Shown in pieces: positions 16,527 through 25,595 of a stretch of 64,000 nucleotides of DNA. The stretch covers positions 60,487-124,486 of the forward strand of contig NZ_SPQQ01000012.1 of assembly GCF_004766045.1 (NCBI RefSeq), in the 5' to 3' direction. The notes under the pieces are model-generated. The model was not told where the DNA came from. It did no database searches and was given only the letters and a program-made list of their open reading frames with translations. The translations under genes were made by a program, and so were the position numbers. Each line of letters opens with the position of its first letter. The first letter of the stretch is position 1. The DNA is from Desulfosporosinus fructosivorans. GTDB taxonomy: Bacteria > Bacillota > Desulfitobacteriia > Desulfitobacteriales > Desulfitobacteriaceae.

Positions 16527-18764
16527 ATGCAGAGTATGCTCTTTGAACGGGAAGACTGGAAATTGTTCAGAAATATGGAGACACTGCCCCAAAAGGCAGG
16601 GGTGCCTAAAAGCAAATTATCCATGTTGGTTTGCAAGGAACTGGTGGATAATGCCCTGGACCTAGGCGGCGATTGTGAAATAGGTTATGAGGGGGATTTT
16701 TTCTATGTCAAGGATCAGGGTAGCGGCCTGGATCCCGAATTGTTTTCCATCAGCAGGCCGCTCAGATCCTCCAAGTATTTAAGATTACCCACCAGAGGGG
16801 CGCTGGGAAACGGCCTGCGCGTGGTAGCCGGGGCAGTAGAAGCATCGGGCGGCGAACTCTATCTTTCCACCCGAGGGGAAACCTATAAAATCCATTGGCA
16901 AAAGGACGGTAGGGCTCTCCCGGAAAGCTTAGGCCCTTATCACGAAGAGGGGACAAAAATCAGCTTTACCTTAGGTAAAATGCCCATCAATTCAAGATTG
17001 GCGCGCCTGGCCAAGGACTATGCCCAAGGTGAAACCTACCGGGGAAAGACCTCTCCCTATTGGTATACCAGTGAGAACTTTTTTGAATTATTTCAATCCT
17101 TCAGCGGATCAGTCAGGGAACTGATCGCGTTATTTGACGGCTGTACCGGCAGAAAAGCAGGGATAATAGCCGTTAACTATACCAAGACACCCGCCGCTGC
17201 TTTAAGCTTTAGCGAAACAGAAGGGCTTTTAGGTGAGCTGAGAGACCAGGTTAAAAATGTTAACCCGGAGCGGCTGGGGCGGATTGGCCAGCTGGTTGAC
17301 TGGGACGGCTACTGTAAATCATCCGCTGTCTTTAAGGTCAGGACGATGAAAGGGAACCAGGAGGCAGAAATACCCTTTGTCCTAGAAGTCTATGCGGCGA
17401 TCTCCGATACTCCCCATCTCACGGTATTGCTCAACAAATCGCCGGTGACCGGCGAGGTCAATATCTACCACCGCAAAAATGAGTTGAATCTTTTCGGCTG
17501 TGGCTTAAGGTTAGCGGTTAAGGCCAAGCCTGCGGCTGTTTTAATCAATATCATGACGCCCTATATTCCCATTGTGACGGACGGGAAAGAGCCAGATCTC
17601 TCGGTCATCGCCGCCGAGATTCGAGACGGCATTAAAAAGGCGATCAGTAGAGCCCAAAACTCCCTGCCCACCCCTGGGATTAAAACGAAATCCCAGAAAG
17701 AAGTCGTGGCGGACTGCCTGGAAAAAGCCATTGCCAAAGCCAGCGGCAATGGGGAATACCGCTTCAGCCTGCGTCAGCTCTATTATGCCGTCCGGCCCTA
17801 CGTGATCCGTGAAACGGGTAAAGAGCCCGATTACAACTATTTCTGCCGGGATCTGATCGGCAGTTATGAGGCGGAACACGGCGACATTCCGCTGATGTAC
17901 CGGGATGAGCGGGGGACGCTGTATCACCCCCATTGCGGTCAGGATATTCCCATCGGCACCATCGCAGTGGAAAATTATCAGAAGCCCGCCTGGACCTTCA
18001 ACAAAGTCCTGTATATTGAAAAAGAGGGCTTCTTTAATGTGCTCAAGGAAAAGAAAATCCCGGAGAAATATGATCTGGCCTTGCTCACCAGTAAAGGTTA
18101 TGCCAGCCGGGCGGTCAAGGATTTGCTGGATGCCCTCGGGGAAAATTCAGAGGAAGAGATCACCTTTTTCTGCATTCATGACGCCGACGCTTATGGCACG
18201 ATCATTTATGATACCCTGCAAAATGAAACCGGAGCCAGGCCAGGCAGAAAAGTGAAGATCATCAATCTGGGCTTAGACCCTGAAGAAGCCATCGCCATGG
18301 GGTTGGAGGTGGAAACGGTGCAAAAATCTAGCCGTAAGAAGGGCGTGGCCAGCTATATTGATTCCCGGTGGGAGAGATGGCTACAGAACTACAGAGTGGA
18401 GCTGAATGCCATGAGTACTCCCCAGTTTCTGGCCTGGTTGGAGGGGAAAATCCAACTGCACGATAAAGGCAAAGTGATACCCCCCGCAAGGATCATGCAG
18501 GAGAGCCTGGATCAAAGCCTTCAGGATAAGCTGGGCCAAAAGATTGCGGCGGAACTATTGAAACAACATCACTATGAGGATCAGGTAGCGGAAGCGGTCC
18601 GGCAGGTCAAAGAGTGCTCTGGTGACAGCCAAACCCGGTTGGCGGAGACAGTGCCGGCGGAACTGGTGAAGGAACCGGCCCATCAATGGAAGGATGTTGT
18701 GGAGGCTGTGTCCGAGGAGATGATTGAAAATTGCCGGTTTCGAGGTCTGGCTAATCTAGATTAG
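16527..18764 (+). CDS. Fused type IIB topoisomerase (Topo VIII-like)
   Basis: 745-residue protein joining a Topo VI B-like half to a Topo VI A-like half. The N-terminal GHKL ATPase shows CKELVDNALDLGG (N box), VKDQGSGLD (G1) and TRGALGNGLRVV (G2). After about residue 400, a CAP-like domain has FSLRQLYYAVRPYV, where one tyrosine would cleave DNA. A Toprim domain follows, with VLYIEKEGFF (acidic residue) and CIHDADAYGTI (DxD). This B-A order in one chain is that of DNA topoisomerase VIII, known from plasmids and integrated elements. The H2TH and full transducer regions of Topo VI B are not evident. GAGGAGG precedes the ATG. The gene stands alone and is GC-richer than neighbours, consistent with transfer. 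It could instead be a topoisomerase-derived nuclease. Confidence 0.82.
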   Translation: MQSMLFEREDWKLFRNMETLPQKAGVPKSKLSMLVCKELVDNALDLGGDCEIGYEGDFFYVKDQGSGLDPELFSISRPLRSSKYLRLPTRGALGNGLRVVAGAVEASGGELYLSTRGETYKIHWQKDGRALPESLGPYHEEGTKISFTLGKMPINSRLARLAKDYAQGETYRGKTSPYWYTSENFFELFQSFSGSVRELIALFDGCTGRKAGIIAVNYTKTPAAALSFSETEGLLGELRDQVKNVNPERLGRIGQLVDWDGYCKSSAVFKVRTMKGNQEAEIPFVLEVYAAISDTPHLTVLLNKSPVTGEVNIYHRKNELNLFGCGLRLAVKAKPAAVLINIMTPYIPIVTDGKEPDLSVIAAEIRDGIKKAISRAQNSLPTPGIKTKSQKEVVADCLEKAIAKASGNGEYRFSLRQLYYAVRPYVIRETGKEPDYNYFCRDLIGSYEAEHGDIPLMYRDERGTLYHPHCGQDIPIGTIAVENYQKPAWTFNKVLYIEKEGFFNVLKEKKIPEKYDLALLTSKGYASRAVKDLLDALGENSEEEITFFCIHDADAYGTIIYDTLQNETGARPGRKVKIINLGLDPEEAIAMGLEVETVQKSSRKKGVASYIDSRWERWLQNYRVELNAMSTPQFLAWLEGKIQLHDKGKVIPPARIMQESLDQSLQDKLGQKIAAELLKQHHYEDQVAEAVRQVKECSGDSQTRLAETVPAELVKEPAHQWKDVVEAVSEEMIENCRFRGLANLD

Positions 18765-18787
18765 TCCATCTCAAAACCGGCAATTTT
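18727..18787 (+). terminator. Terminator overlapping the topoisomerase stop
   Basis: AAAATTGCCGGTTT (18727-18740) pairs with AAACCGGCAATTTT (18774-18787) and is followed by T and A's. The TAG stop lies in the loop. Confidence 0.75.
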
Positions 18788-18945
18788 TAAACTGGAGACT
18801 GTGAAATTCTCAATTTAGCACCCATAATGGCCTGCTTGGATTTTGCAATACGCCTATCCATAAAAATTATCTCCTTAATTATTGCAATTTGTTGAGTTAG
18901 TCTTTGAGGTACCATAGTGTCCTTTTACGATTGCGTAGCCGAAAG

Positions 18946-18966
18946 CCCCTGACTTCAGTCACGGGG
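18946..18966 (+). mobile_element. IS200/IS605-type end hairpin (relic)
   Basis: CCCCTGACT/AGTCACGGGG forms a small stem with a TTC-type loop and one bulge. The surrounding AAAGCCCCTGACTTCAGTC is very like the right-end hairpin of IS200/IS605 elements, which is also the 3' end of TnpB guide RNAs. No intact transposase is next to it; a TnpB-like N-terminal fragment lies 400 bp downstream. Confidence 0.5.
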
Positions 18967-18984
18967 ATGAAGGCGTCCTCGAAA

Positions 18985-19140
18985 GTGGAGGTAATCGAGT
19001 ATAAGTGCTTATATAATGGGAAGTTGGAAATAGCAAGAAATAACCCTCTTCCAGAACGTTTTTATTACGTTCTGGAAGAAGGTTTATTTTTAGATAATGG
19101 TATTTATGGCAGGTATGTTAAGAAATTAGTTGAAGTCTAG
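18985..19140 (+). CDS. Small hypothetical protein
   Basis: Open frame of 51 codons from GTG 18985 (an in-frame ATG lies further upstream at 18967), ending KKLVEV. No family is recognised. Inside the frame, CTTCCAGAACG/CGTTCTGGAAG (19048-19078) is an 11-bp perfect inverted repeat with a 9-base loop, so this could be an RNA structure rather than a gene. Confidence 0.3.
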   Translation: MEVIEYKCLYNGKLEIARNNPLPERFYYVLEEGLFLDNGIYGRYVKKLVEV

Positions 19141-19356
19141 TTAAGAGTATAACTGAACGTAACGAAATAATGGTTAATTACATTAGTTGGAGTTGTGCTT
19201 TTATTTTTTAATAAGCTGAAAATATTAATGGAAAAAAATATGAGGAAGAGTCAGTGTTTAAGTGGGGGATAAATTGCGTCTCCCTACATAATTTTGTCGA
19301 GGCTCTCTGATATAATCTAATCATATCAATCCCTAATTTGAAGGAAGGTGAATAGA
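19141..19356. other. AT-rich intergenic sequence
   Basis: No gene or structure is supported. A GATATAAT at about 19309-19316 could be a -10 box for the following remnant. Confidence 0.35.
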
Positions 19357-19631
19357 GTGGGTGTCAAGCAAGCCAAACGCGAAAACGATCTGTCAAAGGA
19401 TATGAAGAAAGATTGCGATATTCTCGTCTCTAAGATCCCCTTGAGGTTTAGCCAGTGCAGCACGATCTTGTAGATCGCCTACGTAAGGAGTCAGCTCTTC
19501 TCTGGAATGACATCTTGGATATTCATCAAGAAACCTGCGATCGGACCCGGGAGCAACGAGCCCAAGGAAACCTCGATTGGAAATATCCTTGGCGATATAA
19601 ACAGAATGGGAGTGTATTAGTTTATGATTAA
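19357..19631 (+). pseudogene. TnpB/OrfB-like N-terminal remnant
   Basis: After a frame change and stop near 19470, the frame from 19452 reads PVQHDLVDRLRKESALLWND and then ILDIHQET. This resembles the N-terminal helical region of IS605-family TnpB proteins, where a Trp-Asn-Asp segment follows a helix starting with RLRKE. It ends after about 60 codons at 19631, overlapping the start of the MoaE-like gene. No zinc finger or RuvC-like region remains. Family assignment is by resemblance only. Confidence 0.45.
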
Positions 19632-20031
19632 TGAAAAAATGAAAAAGCTATCGCCATCAATGGATGAATGGCTCAAAGAAGCAAAAACTGACCCGACGGC
19701 TTTACAGGAAGGGATGTTTTTAGTTCATAATGGTGTTGTGCGCCAAACACCTAAAGCCAAGGTACGCCAAGGCATTGATGACGGTTCAATGGTAACGGGA
19801 ATGGAATTTACTTATGATGCAGCAAAGGTTGATACTGCGATTGCTGAAACCTATAAGCTGGATGGTATTTTCTCTGTCAGGGTTTGGCTTAATGAAGGCC
19901 AACTTGAACTTGGCGACGACATAATGTATGTACTGATAGGCGGCGATATCAGACCACATGTTGTTGACGCACTGCAATTTTTGGTTGAAAAGATCAAAAG
20001 CGAATGTGTTACCGAAATTGAACAAAAATAG
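19624..20031 (+). CDS. MoaE-like molybdopterin synthase family protein
   Basis: 135-residue protein with GMFLVHNGVVR near residue 30, MEFTYDAAKVD, VRVWLNEGQLELGDDIMYVL and GGDIRPHVVDAL. These fit the MoaE-like alpha/beta fold: the family has a similar HxG-V-R start, a G-D-x-x-Y-V centre and an alpha-helical end. The large subunit of molybdopterin synthase adds sulfur to precursor Z. No moaD or moaA is nearby and the usual lysine-rich C-terminus is short, so it may be a divergent paralogue. An xdhC remnant at 43.4 kb is another trace of molybdoenzyme genes. Confidence 0.65.
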   Translation: MINEKMKKLSPSMDEWLKEAKTDPTALQEGMFLVHNGVVRQTPKAKVRQGIDDGSMVTGMEFTYDAAKVDTAIAETYKLDGIFSVRVWLNEGQLELGDDIMYVLIGGDIRPHVVDALQFLVEKIKSECVTEIEQK

Positions 20032-20180
20032 TATCAACACATTCGCCATTTCTGCTTGCCCTGCGTGGAGCAAAAATTTATGATCTTGATGAGAAGCCAG
20101 TTGATGTGAAGCAGTGGACAAAGTTGGAAAACGTGCGAACCTATTATGAATCTTTCAAACGTTATGAAAATGAGTTCTAA
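20031..20180 (+). pseudogene. C-terminal coding fragment of unknown gene
   Basis: The frame ending at 20178-20180 reads LALRGAKIYDLDEKPVDVKQ and then a Tyr/Phe/Lys-rich end. It has no start codon or ribosome site and begins right at the stop of the MoaE-like gene, so it looks like the tail of another gene joined there. Not recognised. Confidence 0.4.
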
Positions 20181-20200
20181 GCCAAATCGCAAGCGCGTGG

Positions 20201-20220
20201 AAGACTAGGTCTTTTTTTTT
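20201..20220 (+). terminator. Short terminator-like stem with T9
   Basis: AAGAC-TAG-GTCTT followed by a nine-base T-run. The stem is short, but the U-tract is the longest in this part. Confidence 0.45.
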
Positions 20221-20392
20221 GCTTTTTGCCAATTTTCTGGAAGGGAATAAAGAAATCACGCGGAATATTAAAGGTTAACTCGAAAAAGAAAGATTAGTGT
20301 TTAAATGCAAGGTAAATTTAACTCATGAGAGACAGGGGTAAGGTTGGAGCGGGCAAGGGTTTTGCTAATAAATTAAAAGGATGATGAAGACT

Positions 20393-21028
20393 ATGATTAG
20401 AGAGATAGCTTACAATGCTGTAAAAGACAGCCTCAAAACCGGGGATCTGATTTTATTCCATGGTGTAGAAACGACAAGTAAGCTGATCGAATTGATTGAA
20501 TGGTCATACTGGTCACACGTGGGTATGGTTGTTTTACCCAAGGACATCGGCATGACCGGCGAAGACCCTCTTTTTTGGGAGTCGACAGCCTCCGGTGACG
20601 GCCTGACGGATTACCTGACCGGCAAAGCCAAAGAAAACGGCCCCATGCTCGTATCACTGCATGATCGTATCCAGGTGGATGTAAATCAACATTACGATAC
20701 GCATTTTCTGGTGAAATATTTGAATCGTTCGTTGAAGCAACCGGAGCTGGTACAGCTTAAGGATTTCATCAACAAAGTCTATGATTGTGGATTTCCAACG
20801 GCTGAAAATGCCTTGAAATACTATATAGAAGGCAGAGCTTTTAATAAACCAGCGCCCGATACGGAAGTATTTTGCAGTGAATTAACAGCAGGGACCTTTA
20901 TGGCGATGGGATTCATCTCTACAGAATACGTACCAAACGGGTATTGCCCGGATGACTTCAACAAAGGGGACAATATGCCCTCCCTGCAGCCTTTTCACTT
21001 TGTTGACGGGGCCAGACTGAATAAGTAG
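20393..21028 (+). CDS. YiiX-like permuted NlpC/P60 hydrolase
   Basis: About 211 residues. The N-terminus shows KTGDLILFHG and SYWSHVGMVV with a histidine, and the second half shows EVFCSELTAGTF with a cysteine. His before Cys is the circularly permuted papain-like order of the YiiX/YebB group, which act as amidases or thioesterases on peptide or lipid substrates. No signal peptide is seen, so it is probably cytoplasmic. AAAAGG at 20375-20380 fits ATG 20393, with ATG 20384 as alternative. The next gene begins 10 bp later, suggesting co-transcription with the diguanylate cyclase. Confidence 0.7.
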   Translation: MIREIAYNAVKDSLKTGDLILFHGVETTSKLIELIEWSYWSHVGMVVLPKDIGMTGEDPLFWESTASGDGLTDYLTGKAKENGPMLVSLHDRIQVDVNQHYDTHFLVKYLNRSLKQPELVQLKDFINKVYDCGFPTAENALKYYIEGRAFNKPAPDTEVFCSELTAGTFMAMGFISTEYVPNGYCPDDFNKGDNMPSLQPFHFVDGARLNK

Positions 21029-21038
21029 AGATGATATT

Positions 21039-22874
21039 ATGAGAAAGAAAATCGCTCCGATATCTGTAATTATAATGCTAATCATTCTTTTATCAGCTGC
21101 ATTATTTTTAAATAAACCAACTGCCGCACAGCCACCAAAACCAATCAACGGTGTCTTGGATTTAAGCAACTGGTCCTTTGAGAAAAATGGAATTGTTAGT
21201 TTAGAAGGCACATGGTCATTTTACTTCAATCGGTTTCTGACCCACGAAGACTTTGTAAAGGGCCAGGACGTTATGCCGACTCCTCTAGAAATACCCAGCA
21301 CCCAAAAGAGCATGGCACCCATCAAGCCTTTTGCGGAAAATAAATTCTATGGCACCATGAGGTTGGTTATAAAACTGCCTGAGGGTAGGAAGACCTATGG
21401 ACTAAGGACAGATATCATACTGACATCCTTTAAACTCTACATTGACGGCAATCTACACGGTAAAGTGGGAAAAGTCGGAACGGGCTGGGAGAATAGCGTA
21501 CCTTACTACAATATACTCACCACCTACTTTAATCCGGAAAGTAATGAAGTGGAACTAATTTATCAGACATCTGATTTTACAGCGGAAGATTGTACCATCG
21601 TGGCGCCCAAAATCGGATTAGCCTCCCAGATTTCCCAAGCAGTACAGTTGGGTTTAGGCAGGGATTTGTTCCTTTTTGGTATGTTGCTCATTATGGGAAT
21701 CTATCATTTTGGTCTATATATTATGAGGACAAAGGATCGTGCACCCCTTTATTTCGGGGTTTTTTGCCTCTTGTTTGCACTCCGTATGTTATTGGTAGGA
21801 GAACGCTTTTTACCAAGTTATTTAAATCTCAGTTTTTTTGTTTACGGGCGAATGGCTTATCTATCTGTGTTTATCGGTTTTGCAGCTTTGTGTGGATTCT
21901 TATACTATGCTTTGGATGGCCTATTCGCCAAATGGTTTGTCAAGTTCAGTATCGCTCTGGGATCAGTGTTTGGTTTTCTCATCCTATGGATTCCCTATAG
22001 TTCAGCGGACAGGCTATTGATGATTTATGCTGTCTTTGCATTTATATTATTAGGCTATGCAATGATTCGCTTGGTTATTGGCGTATTTAAAAGTGTTCCT
22101 TTTGCAAATATCGTATTTCTGGGTTTCGCTTTTTTAGGGATAACATTGATCAATGATTTAATTTACCATATCACACTTAGCAATACCCCTTCCCTAATTC
22201 CCTTTGGTGTTTCAGTATTTACCTTTACGCAGGCCTATACCTTGTCTGCCAGATTTTCCAATGCTTTTACCAGAGCTGAGCAGCTCTCTGTAGAGAATAA
22301 AGCTATTTTGTCAGAGCTTAAGCTTATGAACAGTAATCTTGAATCCCTGGTTAAGGAACGGACTTCCGATTTACAGGAGGCTTTGGAGGAAATGGAAGTC
22401 ATGTCTAAAACAGATTATCTGACAAAATTGCCTAACAGACGGTTGGCGTTAGCCAAAATTAAGGAACTTATTGAGCAGAAAAAGGACTTTTACATTGGCT
22501 TAGCTGATATTGATCATTTTAAAGAGATTAATGATCAGTTCGGGCATGTTAAAGGCGACGAAATCCTTGTGCTTTTATCAGAAGTATTAAGGGCAGCTAT
22601 TGGCGGCTGTGGTTTTGTTGGCCGGTGGGGGGGCGAGGAATTCTTAATAGTACTGGAGACGGAGCAATTGGATACGATTCATGGCAAGGCCAATGAGATA
22701 CGTAGGGCAGTAGCAGAATACTGTTACGCGGATATCGGCAAGAGTGTTACGATGACCCTTGGATTATGTCAATACCGGGAAAACACCTCCTTAGACATAC
22801 TAATAGCCAGCGCAGATGAGGCTCTTTATCGGGGCAAATTAGCTGGAAGAAACCAGTGTATGATTTCCGCGTAG
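21039..22874 (+). CDS. Membrane diguanylate cyclase with 7TM-DISM sensor
   Basis: 611 residues. N-terminal membrane anchor (7-25), an external beta-rich domain of the DISM type (about 40-190), seven transmembrane helices (about 205-400), a coiled coil (about 405-440) and a GGDEF domain (about 440-608). The active site reads GRWGGEEFLIV, with YLTKLPNRR at its start, so it should make cyclic di-GMP. The inhibitory I-site (RxxD five residues ahead of GGEEF) is not kept: the position reads RAAI. External ligand sensing coupled to c-di-GMP output is the expected role, and it may influence the flagellar genes 9 kb downstream (inference). Confidence 0.92.
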   Translation: MRKKIAPISVIIMLIILLSAALFLNKPTAAQPPKPINGVLDLSNWSFEKNGIVSLEGTWSFYFNRFLTHEDFVKGQDVMPTPLEIPSTQKSMAPIKPFAENKFYGTMRLVIKLPEGRKTYGLRTDIILTSFKLYIDGNLHGKVGKVGTGWENSVPYYNILTTYFNPESNEVELIYQTSDFTAEDCTIVAPKIGLASQISQAVQLGLGRDLFLFGMLLIMGIYHFGLYIMRTKDRAPLYFGVFCLLFALRMLLVGERFLPSYLNLSFFVYGRMAYLSVFIGFAALCGFLYYALDGLFAKWFVKFSIALGSVFGFLILWIPYSSADRLLMIYAVFAFILLGYAMIRLVIGVFKSVPFANIVFLGFAFLGITLINDLIYHITLSNTPSLIPFGVSVFTFTQAYTLSARFSNAFTRAEQLSVENKAILSELKLMNSNLESLVKERTSDLQEALEEMEVMSKTDYLTKLPNRRLALAKIKELIEQKKDFYIGLADIDHFKEINDQFGHVKGDEILVLLSEVLRAAIGGCGFVGRWGGEEFLIVLETEQLDTIHGKANEIRRAVAEYCYADIGKSVTMTLGLCQYRENTSLDILIASADEALYRGKLAGRNQCMISA

Positions 22875-22925
22875 CTATCATTACCATATTAAATGTTGGA
22901 ATAGGAATCGTTATTTTTAAAGATG

Positions 22926-22960
22926 AGGCATCGGAACTTATAAGTTCTGATGCCTTTGTT
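22926..22960. terminator. Bidirectional terminator
   Basis: AGGCATCGGAACTTA/TAAGTTCTGATGCCT with one mismatch, followed by TTTGTT. It lies between the convergent cyclase and GNAT genes. Confidence 0.75.
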
Positions 22961-22970
22961 GATAAGACTG

Positions 22971-23579
22971 TTATTTGAACTGCGTATCAGTAACATGTTT
23001 TTCTTTATAGGGGAATTCCTTTTCAAACGATTCTAGTTCCTCTTGATTGACTTCGAAGACAGGATCGGCAGAGAACTTTCCAGTTATGCCTTGCAGACCG
23101 CCTTTAGACAACTCTAACGCCATGAATGCTTCGAAATTTGCTCCTTCGGCAGTACTTATCTCAAAGTTTGCTGCACTTTCAAAACCAAACTGGTGATAGT
23201 AGGCAGGACTTCCGAAGATGATAATGGCCTTATATCCCATAGCTTGAGCGAGCTTTTTGGTATGTGCAATCAGAGCTGATCCAATTCCTTGCTTTTGACA
23301 AGACGGTAAAACGCTTATGGGACCAAAGGTTATCACCCCATGCTCATTGTTATCCTTGTCCACAACGGTTGATTTGGTATAAATAATATTGCCGACAATC
23401 TTATCCTCCAATATAGCTACAAAATCCAGTTCGGGTATAAAAGAGGAACCCTTGCGGATATTGTGAACAATCAGATGCTCAGTACATCCCGGTTGATAGA
23501 GATCCCAAAAAGCTTCCCTTGTTAAATTTTCTACTTCTTGATAATCCTTTTCGTTTTCCAGACGAATTATTATGCTCAT
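22971..23579 (-). CDS. GNAT family N-acetyltransferase (YhbS-like)
   Basis: About 202 residues starting MSIIIRLENEKDY; the ATG at 23579 follows GAAAGGAAG. The acetyl-CoA motif A is visible as VLPSCQKQGIGSALIAHT, preceded by GPISVLPS, and FGSPAYYHQFGFESA is typical of the YhbS group. Likely an N-acetyltransferase of unknown substrate. It follows the MutS2-like gene by 58 bp on the same strand and may be read from the same promoter. Confidence 0.88.
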   Translation of the reverse strand: MSIIIRLENEKDYQEVENLTREAFWDLYQPGCTEHLIVHNIRKGSSFIPELDFVAILEDKIVGNIIYTKSTVVDKDNNEHGVITFGPISVLPSCQKQGIGSALIAHTKKLAQAMGYKAIIIFGSPAYYHQFGFESAANFEISTAEGANFEAFMALELSKGGLQGITGKFSADPVFEVNQEELESFEKEFPYKEKHVTDTQFK

Positions 23580-23637
23580 TTTATTCTTCCTTTCACCGTA
23601 AAACTGACTTGTTTCAAATGGCAAGTGTGAGTTATCT

Positions 23638-25563
23638 TCATTTTCTATCCCACTCATTAACAATCACATTCCCCTCATAGTGCCCTTTCTCCAACTGATG
23701 GTGGGCTTTTCGGTTTGATACACTGTCAAAGATGATGGAGAAATCATAATCAGCGGGGTAGAGTTCACTGGCGGCAATACGCAATTTTAGCCGTTTATGG
23801 TTTATCAGGCTTTTCTTTCCCTTAATCTGAACGCCAATTTCGCCCTTAGCGTTGGAACGTGCGTAGACAATGCCGGTTTCTTTTTGAGGATAGACAATGA
23901 CGCTGTCACCAAGATTGAACGTTTCGCTGCGAGAGGGCACTTTTGGCTTTGATGCTTCTTGTTTGACAATCTGGGGTACTATAGTGGCCTGAGCAGGTAA
24001 CGGATTACTTTGCTGTAGCGCACCCTCGTATTGATTAGTTGAATTTCCATAGGCGGCTTCGTGAGCGCGTATCAGCATGTGTTGTTGCATACCCAGCCTT
24101 TCTGCAATATAGAGCGCGCAACTCGCCCCAGCTTCTCCGATTTCCAGCCGGTAGAGCGGCAAAAGGCTCTCTTTGTCGAAGGCCATGCGGGCATTTACAA
24201 GCCCAGGCTTATTTGCCGCGTATTCTTTGATTTCCGGATAATGGGTTGTCACAACAAACAGGCACTTTTTCGCGCTCAGCTCATCTAATATGGCAATTGC
24301 CAGTCCCATTCCTTCGGCCGGGTCAGTTCCGGAGCCAAGTTCGTCGAGAAGGACCAGTGATTCATGATTTGCTTGGCTTAATATCGCGATGATATTCTTA
24401 ATGTGAGAAGAAAAAGTAGACAAATTTTCGGTAATACTTTGCCCATCGCCAATATCGCACAACACCAGATTGTGCAGGCAAAAAATACTGTTTTCTTCTG
24501 CGGGAACATGCAGTCCGCTTTGTGCCATCAGAGAGAGAAGTCCTACGGTTTTTAAGGCTACGGTTTTGCCACCCGTATTCGGGCCAGTGATAACGACGCC
24601 ATTTGTTGTATAGTCAACTTCAAAGTTTAAAGGTATGGCAGTCTCGGGATTAAGCAAGGGATGTCTGGCGTTGATCATCAGGATTTTTCTTTCAGAATTA
24701 ATGATGACGGACGAGGCTTTCATCGACAAACTTAGCTTACCTTTAGCGAAGAGAAAGTCCAGTGTTTCCATGGTCTCGATGTTTTGCTTAATAGTCGGAA
24801 GACTATCGCTTATAAGAGCCGTTAGGGAATACAGGATACGCCTGACTTCGCTGTCTTCTTCAATTTGCAGTGCGGACAGCTCTGATTGCAGTCTGCCCAC
24901 AGATGTCGGCTCAATAAAGCAGGTCCCTCCGGTTTGCGACAGGTCGATAACCGAACCGGCGACATTGTTCTTGTGTTGACGCTTAACTGGCAAAGTATAG
25001 TGTCCGTTTCTTAAGGAAACAAAACTCTCCGAAAACCAGGTTTTGTTTTTCCTGAGTAGTGCATCAAGCTTTGCTTTGATCTGATCAATCGTGATAGAGG
25101 TATGTCGCCGAATATTGGCAAGCTCAGTTGACGCCTTATCATCGACAATACCGTTCCGGATGCAGCGCTCGATTTCATTTTCAAGCTCGGATAATTGGTT
25201 GATTGATTCACCGTACCAGGCGATGATGATATCTGTCGACTTAGCTTTCTCGAGGTAAGCTTTTATTCTTCGGCAAGATACTAGGAAGGACGAAACATGG
25301 GCAATCTGATCAGGCGTTAGCATTGCATCAATAGTTATCAGGTCGATGACCTTTTGCAGATCCGTCATAGTGGGAAGGGGCGGGGTCCCAATCTGTTCAA
25401 TAATTCTTTTGGCTTGGGTTGTTTCATCTAGGCGCCGTCTTACTTCCGCCTCATTCAATGATGGCGTAAGGGCGAGACAGCGAGCTTTAACAAGATTAGA
25501 CTGTGCTTTATCTGCAAGTTGCTTTAGGATTTTGTCAAATTCTAGAGTTATATAATTTTTCAT
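23638..25563 (-). CDS. MutS2-like ATPase without Smr domain
   Basis: About 641 residues, shorter than MutS2 (near 785) because the C-terminal Smr nuclease is absent. It has an N-terminal helical clamp, Walker A GPNTGGKTVALK, the segment STFSSHIKNI, Walker B LVLLDELGSGTDPAEG and TTHYPEIKEYA, then a KOW-like segment (FNLGDSVIVYPQKETGIVY). Proteins of this family bind branched DNA or act on collided ribosomes. ATG 25563 is chosen because ATAAGGAGAT precedes it; the longer frame starts inside the leader. The gene has a 300-nt leader with a leader peptide and terminator, so expression seems controlled by attenuation. A stray copy of its 3' end lies at 15942-16119. Confidence 0.85.
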   Translation of the reverse strand: MKNYITLEFDKILKQLADKAQSNLVKARCLALTPSLNEAEVRRRLDETTQAKRIIEQIGTPPLPTMTDLQKVIDLITIDAMLTPDQIAHVSSFLVSCRRIKAYLEKAKSTDIIIAWYGESINQLSELENEIERCIRNGIVDDKASTELANIRRHTSITIDQIKAKLDALLRKNKTWFSESFVSLRNGHYTLPVKRQHKNNVAGSVIDLSQTGGTCFIEPTSVGRLQSELSALQIEEDSEVRRILYSLTALISDSLPTIKQNIETMETLDFLFAKGKLSLSMKASSVIINSERKILMINARHPLLNPETAIPLNFEVDYTTNGVVITGPNTGGKTVALKTVGLLSLMAQSGLHVPAEENSIFCLHNLVLCDIGDGQSITENLSTFSSHIKNIIAILSQANHESLVLLDELGSGTDPAEGMGLAIAILDELSAKKCLFVVTTHYPEIKEYAANKPGLVNARMAFDKESLLPLYRLEIGEAGASCALYIAERLGMQQHMLIRAHEAAYGNSTNQYEGALQQSNPLPAQATIVPQIVKQEASKPKVPSRSETFNLGDSVIVYPQKETGIVYARSNAKGEIGVQIKGKKSLINHKRLKLRIAASELYPADYDFSIIFDSVSNRKAHHQLEKGHYEGNVIVNEWDRK

Positions 25564-25595
25564 TTGGTATCTCCTTATAACAAAATTAATCAAAT

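Noticed and set aside
19048..19078. LexA-type operator in the GAACG/CGTTC inverted repeat
   Set aside because: The spacing (9 bases between arms) does not match the Gram-positive CGAAC-N4-GTTCG box.
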